A stretch of DNA of 8,079 nucleotides, taken from NCBI GenBank assembly GCA_025463615.1, contig JAODAU010000002.1, positions 1 to 8,079 of the forward strand, written 5' to 3'. Source of the DNA: Microbacteriaceae bacterium (lineage in GTDB: Bacteria > Actinomycetota > Actinomycetes > Actinomycetales > Microbacteriaceae). The notes below the pieces were generated by a model that saw only the letters and a list, made by a program, of their open reading frames with translations, was not told where the DNA came from and made no database searches. The position numbers were made by a program, and so were the translations under genes. Numbering within the stretch: position 1 is the first letter of the stretch; each line of letters begins with the position of its first letter. Shown here piece after piece: positions 5,980 through 8,079 of the stretch.

Positions 5980-7341
5980 TCATGCCGCCGCCTTCAGTTC
6001 CGCGCGTCCGCCGCGCCGCGGCCGTCGTGTCGGGTCTACCCACGGCGGCGGGATGAGGTACGGCACGCCCTCGTTGACCTCGATCTCCCACCCGTCATCA
6101 TGCACCCGGTGATGGTGGAACGAGCACAGCATCACCCCGTTCGACAGATCCGTTTGTCCGCCGTGTGACCACCACTGGATGTGATGCGCCTCCGCAAACA
6201 CCGGCGGGCTCGTACACCCCGCGAACGCGCACCCGTCGTCGCGTTCGATCAGGGCCAGCCGTTGCGCGCGGGTGAACAGCCGTTGCCCGCGCCCCACATC
6301 CAACACCTCACCCGGACCGCCCAGCACCATCGGGATCAGCTCCGCATCGGCGGCGAGTTTGCGGGCGGTGGCGATTGAGATCGGTTCGGCGACACCGTCG
6401 ATCGACGCGGTACCGGTCCCGCAACGCAGGTCATCGAGGGTGAGGCGCACGACCATCGACACCGTCGGGCGATCCCCACCCGTCTTGGAACACGACGCCG
6501 CATGCCGGAACACCTGCTCTGCCGCATCCGCCCGCCGCTGCTCCAGCGTCCGATCATCCGCAACATCCGTCTCCCGCGCGGCGCGCAACTCAGCACCGAC
6601 GATCGCGTTCAGGTTCGCCTGCACCAGACCGGCGGTCTCGGGTGCCATCACCCACTCCAGCCGGATCATCCCGTCCGAGTCGGGGATGAACCGCAGCGAC
6701 CGCCGTGCCTTCTGTCGCACATCCCGGGGTTCGGATGCGTCCTGATCCAACACCTCCCGGGCGTGCCGGGCCACGTTCTGCAGCTCCGCAACCGTGAACT
6801 CCGCCGCCCGGGACACCAAGAGCTCTTCCGCTTCCCGCCGAGCCTCGGTCGAGCAGCGTACCGACGCGGTTTCCAGCTCTCGCACGATCACCCCCGCCGC
6901 CGCGATCCCGAGCGTGCCGGACGCAATCCCGTCCGCGACGAACTCGAACCGAGCCGGCAACGGCGACCCATCCAACGCCTGCCGCGCCCGCGTCGCGAGC
7001 CCAACCTCACAAAACCGACGCGCTTCACCCACACTCATCTGCCACACCTCCGCGAGCATGAACGCCGCACGACGAAAGCCGGCCCGCCGCGCAATCCCAG
7101 CCTCGCCCAGCGACCGCTCGGACAACGCCGCCAACTCCGCCGCCAACACCACACGCCGCGCGTCGAGCGCGCGCTGCTCAGCGGCAACAGCCGTGAGTTC
7201 TGCGAGGAGGGTTGTTGTGGTCACGTAATCATCTTCGGATGGACCACCGACATTCCAACGAATCGCGGGCCCGCCCCAATCGGGCATCCAGAACTGCTCA
7301 GCAGTGCCGCGCCGGACGCTTCCGTTCAGGGGCGCCCGCAT
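5980..7341 (-). CDS. DUF222 and HNH endonuclease-domain protein
   Basis: This 453-residue protein has the actinobacterial DUF222-HNH architecture (related to the mycobacterial 13E12 repeat proteins). Its biological role is not established; nuclease activity is inferred from the HNH domain. The Ala/Arg/Glu-rich helical DUF222 part runs about residues 44-330. The HNH domain (about 365-415) shows C371 and C376, AEAHHIQWWSHGG (383-395, H386/H387), N401, C406, HHHRVH (409-414): a complete site with likely zinc-binding cysteines. ATG 7341 is supported by AGGGA 7 bases upstream, but residues 1-40 look atypical and GTG 7224 (before TTTTLLAEL, giving 414 residues) is an alternative. It lies 46 bases downstream of the hydrolase gene on the same strand, so co-transcription is possible. 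Codon use is more relaxed than in the neighbours (agt, ttt, tgt, gtt, gaa cluster near 7000-7060), hinting at separate origin. Confidence 0.88.
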   Translation of the reverse strand: MRAPLNGSVRRGTAEQFWMPDWGGPAIRWNVGGPSEDDYVTTTTLLAELTAVAAEQRALDARRVVLAAELAALSERSLGEAGIARRAGFRRAAFMLAEVWQMSVGEARRFCEVGLATRARQALDGSPLPARFEFVADGIASGTLGIAAAGVIVRELETASVRCSTEARREAEELLVSRAAEFTVAELQNVARHAREVLDQDASEPRDVRQKARRSLRFIPDSDGMIRLEWVMAPETAGLVQANLNAIVGAELRAARETDVADDRTLEQRRADAAEQVFRHAASCSKTGGDRPTVSMVVRLTLDDLRCGTGTASIDGVAEPISIATARKLAADAELIPMVLGGPGEVLDVGRGQRLFTRAQRLALIERDDGCAFAGCTSPPVFAEAHHIQWWSHGGQTDLSNGVMLCSFHHHRVHDDGWEIEVNEGVPYLIPPPWVDPTRRPRRGGRAELKAAA

Positions 7342-7348
7342 AGATTCA

Positions 7349-7353
7349 TCCCT
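7349..7353 (-). promoter_or_regulatory. Ribosome binding site supporting the long start of the HNH gene
   Basis: AGGGA on the minus strand lies 7 bases before ATG 7341, a near-ideal spacing. The alternative starts at 7287 (ATG) and 7224 (GTG) have no comparable site, so the longest form is preferred. Confidence 0.5.
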
Positions 7354-7387
7354 GCTCTCCGACCGATCGTGTCCAAAAGCGTTGGAA

Positions 7388-8079
7388 CTACCCCCGCAGA
7401 TACTCCGCGAAGAACCCGTCGATGCGCGCCCACGCGTCCCGCGACTCCTCCGGTTTCGGACCGAGCCCTAAGAAGCGCGTCAGCAGCAGGCGCGCGACCA
7501 GCGGTCCGCTGTCAGCATCGTTGAGGAAGGCGTGCCCGGCGTTCGGGTACTCCTTGACGTCGTGCGGCACGCCCAGCCGGGTCAACGACGCGTCGAGCTT
7601 GGCGGCCGCGTTCTTGAGCGAGTGGTCCCTGCCGCCGTAGCTCCCCACGATCGGGCAGGCGCCGGCCAGCGTGGCATCCAGGTCCTTCGGCAGGATGCCG
7701 TAGTTGGCCGACGAGACGTCGAACCCGCGCGTCGCCGCGCCCAGCGCGAAACCGCCGCCCATGCAGAAGCCGAGCACGCCGATGGCGCCGGTGCAGTCAT
7801 CCCGGGCCGCGAGCATCCGCCTCGCCGACTCGATGTCGGCCCAGGCCCGGCCCTCGCCGCTCGCCAGCGACCGGAAGGTGGCCGTCAGGCAGCGCCTGGG
7901 TCCGCCGGCCGTGAAGAGGTCCGGCATCAGCACGACGTACCCGGCAGCGGCCATGCGCTGCACCTGGCGGCGCATCACGTCGTTGACGCCGTACGCCTCG
8001 TGCACGATCACGACACCGGGCCACGGGCCCTCGCCCTCGGGTGTGCAGAGCACCCCGACAAGGCCGGGGCTCCCGCCCC
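7388..8079 (-). CDS. Dienelactone hydrolase-family alpha/beta hydrolase, 5' end outside the window
   Basis: This is an alpha/beta hydrolase of the dienelactone hydrolase family, cytoplasmic enzymes that cleave lactone or ester bonds. Chlorocatechol-pathway members open dienelactone; no such pathway genes are visible here, so the substrate is unknown. Numbered from the internal GTG at 8053, VVIVHEAYGVND places E19 where the family has its active-site glutamate. GVLGFCMGGGFAL (92-104) has nucleophile C97 (codon 7763-7765), SYGGRDHSLK has D143, and NAGHAF has H174, giving a complete Cys-Asp-His triad. The frame stays open to the right edge with family-like residues (GLVGVLCTPEGEGPWPG), so the real start is probably beyond the window and GTG 8053 is internal. 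The stop TAG (7390-7388) is 46 bases before the HNH gene on the same strand. Confidence 0.9.
   Translation of the reverse strand, partial: GGSPGLVGVLCTPEGEGPWPGVVIVHEAYGVNDVMRRQVQRMAAAGYVVLMPDLFTAGGPRRCLTATFRSLASGEGRAWADIESARRMLAARDDCTGAIGVLGFCMGGGFALGAATRGFDVSSANYGILPKDLDATLAGACPIVGSYGGRDHSLKNAAAKLDASLTRLGVPHDVKEYPNAGHAFLNDADSGPLVARLLLTRFLGLGPKPEESRDAWARIDGFFAEYLRG

Noticed and set aside
4106..6091. Very long open frame on the minus strand that extends the zwf frame through the GH15 gene and beyond
   Set aside because: Family homology begins exactly at the ATG at 4105. The upstream part is low-complexity translation antisense to a well-supported GH15 gene, a common artefact at high GC.
5980..7341. 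HNH gene as part of a homing intron, intein or insertion sequence
   Set aside because: There are no terminal inverted repeats, target duplications or split host gene around it; DUF222-HNH genes are usually free-standing.
6502..7524. 340-residue plus-strand frame opposite the HNH gene
   Set aside because: Low-complexity Arg/Pro-rich translation antisense to a gene with an intact HNH motif; no ribosome site or domain.

Overview
The window is a GC-rich, gene-dense stretch of an actinobacterial chromosome. G/C-ending codons, very short intergenic gaps, likely leaderless starts and the gene families all point to a high-GC actinomycete. A Microbacteriaceae-like organism is my best guess, by inference only. 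I see six protein genes, two of them running off the window edges. There are no RNA genes, CRISPR arrays or insertion sequences, and no gene-free stretch over 300 bases (the longest gap is 71 bases).

Left part (1-2737): an App1-type (DUF2183) phosphatase on + meets a hipBA toxin-antitoxin operon on - tail to tail, and the two stop codons overlap within one CTAG. hipB (HTH antitoxin/repressor) and hipA (Ser/Thr kinase toxin) overlap by one base (TGATG). Upstream of hipB is an AT-rich 71-base gap. It holds a widely spaced inverted repeat (TATTCCAC...GTGGAATA), a perfect 10-base palindrome (TTAGCGCTAA) and -10-like hexamers, which looks like an autoregulatory operator region.

Middle part (2738-5944): zwf (glucose-6-phosphate dehydrogenase, -) and a GH15 trehalase/glucoamylase-like hydrolase (+) are divergent, with only 42 bases between their start codons. 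Neither start has a clear Shine-Dalgarno sequence, and zwf has a TANNNT hexamer at leaderless spacing. Together they could link release of glucose from trehalose or another alpha-glucoside to the oxidative pentose phosphate pathway. hipBA lies directly downstream of zwf on the same strand with no visible terminator between them.

Right part (5945-8079): a DUF222-HNH endonuclease-family gene (-), with noticeably more A/T-ending codons than its neighbours, follows a dienelactone hydrolase-family alpha/beta hydrolase (-) that is cut by the right edge.

I see no clearly novel multi-gene system. The most distinctive elements are the hipBA control region, its position behind zwf, the compact divergent zwf/GH15 promoter, and a non-canonical G6PDH active-site signature.
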